A stretch of DNA of 64,000 nucleotides from Streptomyces sp. Ncost-T10-10d (lineage in GTDB: Bacteria > Actinomycetota > Actinomycetes > Streptomycetales > Streptomycetaceae): contig NZ_FMDF01000182.1 in assembly GCF_900091955.1 (NCBI RefSeq), positions 1 through 64,000 on the forward strand, given 5' to 3'. Shown here piece by piece: positions 63,495-64,000 of the stretch (position 1 is its first letter; each line of letters begins with the position of its first letter). The translations under genes and the position numbers were made by a program. A model generated the notes under the pieces. It saw nothing but the letters and a program-made list of their open reading frames with translations. It did no database searches and had not been told where the DNA came from.

Positions 63495-63792
63495 GTGAAA
63501 AACGAATAAAAGTCTGTCGTGTGTTCACTGCTGGGTGTATGCGCAATGGCTGGAGTGACCGGGACCCTGCTTGGGGCGACCTCTTGGGCCGACCGGCAAT
63601 TCGGACTATTACGGTAGCGTCCGCCGTCTCGGCGTCGCCATGCGGGTGGCCTCCGTCCCGTTGTCCGAGTCTGACAGCGGGAGCCCCGCAATCCTGGCAG
63701 CCGCGCGGTTCCCGTAACCTCGTGCTCGGCCGTACGCTGCCTGCGGTTCGCCCGCGATGCGCGACACGCGCTAGGGCTGAATGAGCGGCCAA
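63495..63792. other. Intergenic region between lexA and nrdR
   Basis: No gene is evident in this stretch. It must hold the rest of the lexA promoter; an AT-rich patch at 63495-63520 is the likeliest core. Confidence 0.5.
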
Positions 63793-63840
63793 ACCCAAGA
63801 TCTAGTGGTTGGATTGCTCCAATCGCCCAGAAGTTGTGGT
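63793..63840 (+). promoter_or_regulatory. Candidate tandem NrdR boxes
   Basis: ACCCAAGATCTAGTGG at 63793-63808 is a good match to the 16-bp NrdR consensus (acaCwAtATaTwGtgt). A weaker match, GCCCAGAAGTTGTGGT, lies 32 bp later at 63825-63840, about three helical turns. NrdR repressing its own operon with such paired boxes is known in Streptomyces. Confidence 0.55.
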
Positions 63841-63950
63841 CCCCGGTCCGCCGGGGGTGCGGCCATCGCCTATGCTTGTGACAGCTTCGAGGGGCCCTGG
63901 CGGGCCTTGAAGAGGCTATTCAGTCGTGCTGTGAAGGAGGGTTGGGAGCC

Positions 63951-64000
63951 ATGCACTGCCCCTTCTGCAGGCACCCCGACAGCCGGGTCGTCGACAGTCG
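63951..64000 (+). CDS. nrdR: Transcriptional repressor NrdR (3' end outside window)
   Basis: Only the first 16 codons are visible: MHCPFCRHPDSRVVDS. The CPFC pair is the first half of the NrdR zinc ribbon, and the HPDSRVVDSR pattern is diagnostic. GAAGGAGG lies upstream of ATG 63951. In Streptomyces it is followed by a class II ribonucleotide reductase gene. Confidence 0.9.
   Translation, partial: MHCPFCRHPDSRVVDS

Noticed and set aside
63521..63784. 87-codon plus-strand frame between lexA and nrdR
   Set aside because: No SD, Arg/Pro/Ser-rich without motifs, and it occupies the promoter region of two divergent genes.

Overview
The window is a stretch of high-GC actinobacterial chromosome, almost certainly Streptomyces. 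The gene set and order (hybrid kinase OsaA/OsaB, ftsK, rimO-pgsA-cinA-clgR, lhr-nei, recA-recX, gluABCD beside gluR-gluK, miaB-miaA-dapF-rsh-hflX, dinG, lexA/nrdR) match my recollection of the Streptomyces coelicolor core chromosome around recA. GTG starts are frequent and genes are tightly coupled by ATGA/GTGA overlaps. I saw no rRNA, tRNA, CRISPR array, phage or insertion sequence. Assignments rest on reading translated motifs, not on database searches.

Layout. 1-4.3 kb: 3' part of a poly-HAMP hybrid histidine kinase (osaA) and its response regulator (osaB). 4.5-11.7 kb: ftsK, a RodZ-like protein, rimO, pgsA (apparent frameshift near its 3' end), cinA, an overlooked 37-codon ORF, and the protease-regulon activator clgR. 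12.1-18.8 kb: a small membrane protein with an 11-residue tandem repeat, then a leftward lhr-nei-SDR group. 18.9-24.5 kb: an AraC regulator with azlCD, an MFS transporter remnant, a conserved hypothetical, a DUF3046 protein, an AI-2E family permease and a decayed SDR gene. 24.6-26.7 kb: recA-recX behind an SOS box. 26.7-33.2 kb: a DUF6197-like protein, an FtsX-type ABC permease without a neighbouring ATPase, a cysteine dioxygenase-rhodanese pair behind a cysteine-rich leader peptide, and an FAD monooxygenase. 33.4-40.2 kb: glutamate transporter gluABCD, its two-component system gluRK, and a TAXI-type binding protein. 40.4-51.3 kb: miaB, miaA, dapF, a RelA/SpoT-like protein, an M1 metallopeptidase split by one frameshift, and hflX. 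51.4-54.1 kb: two paralogous trypsin-like lipoprotein proteases. 54.4-60.5 kb: a four-gene NRPS-independent siderophore (NIS) cluster. 60.6-64.0 kb: dinG, lexA and the start of nrdR.

How the genes work together. DNA damage: recA, recX, lexA, dinG, lhr and nei lie in one window, and SOS boxes are visible before recA and lexA. Glutamate: GluR-GluK sits divergent to the transporter it is reported to control. Sulfur: the Cys-containing leader suggests cysteine-sensing control of cysteine catabolism. tRNA and ribosome modification: miaA, miaB, rimO, hflX.

The best candidate for an undescribed system is the NIS cluster at 54404-60530. It has a diaminobutyrate aminotransferase, two IucA/IucC synthetases and an acyltransferase with a long N-terminal extension. 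It lacks a decarboxylase, an N-hydroxylase, an exporter and any visible iron box.
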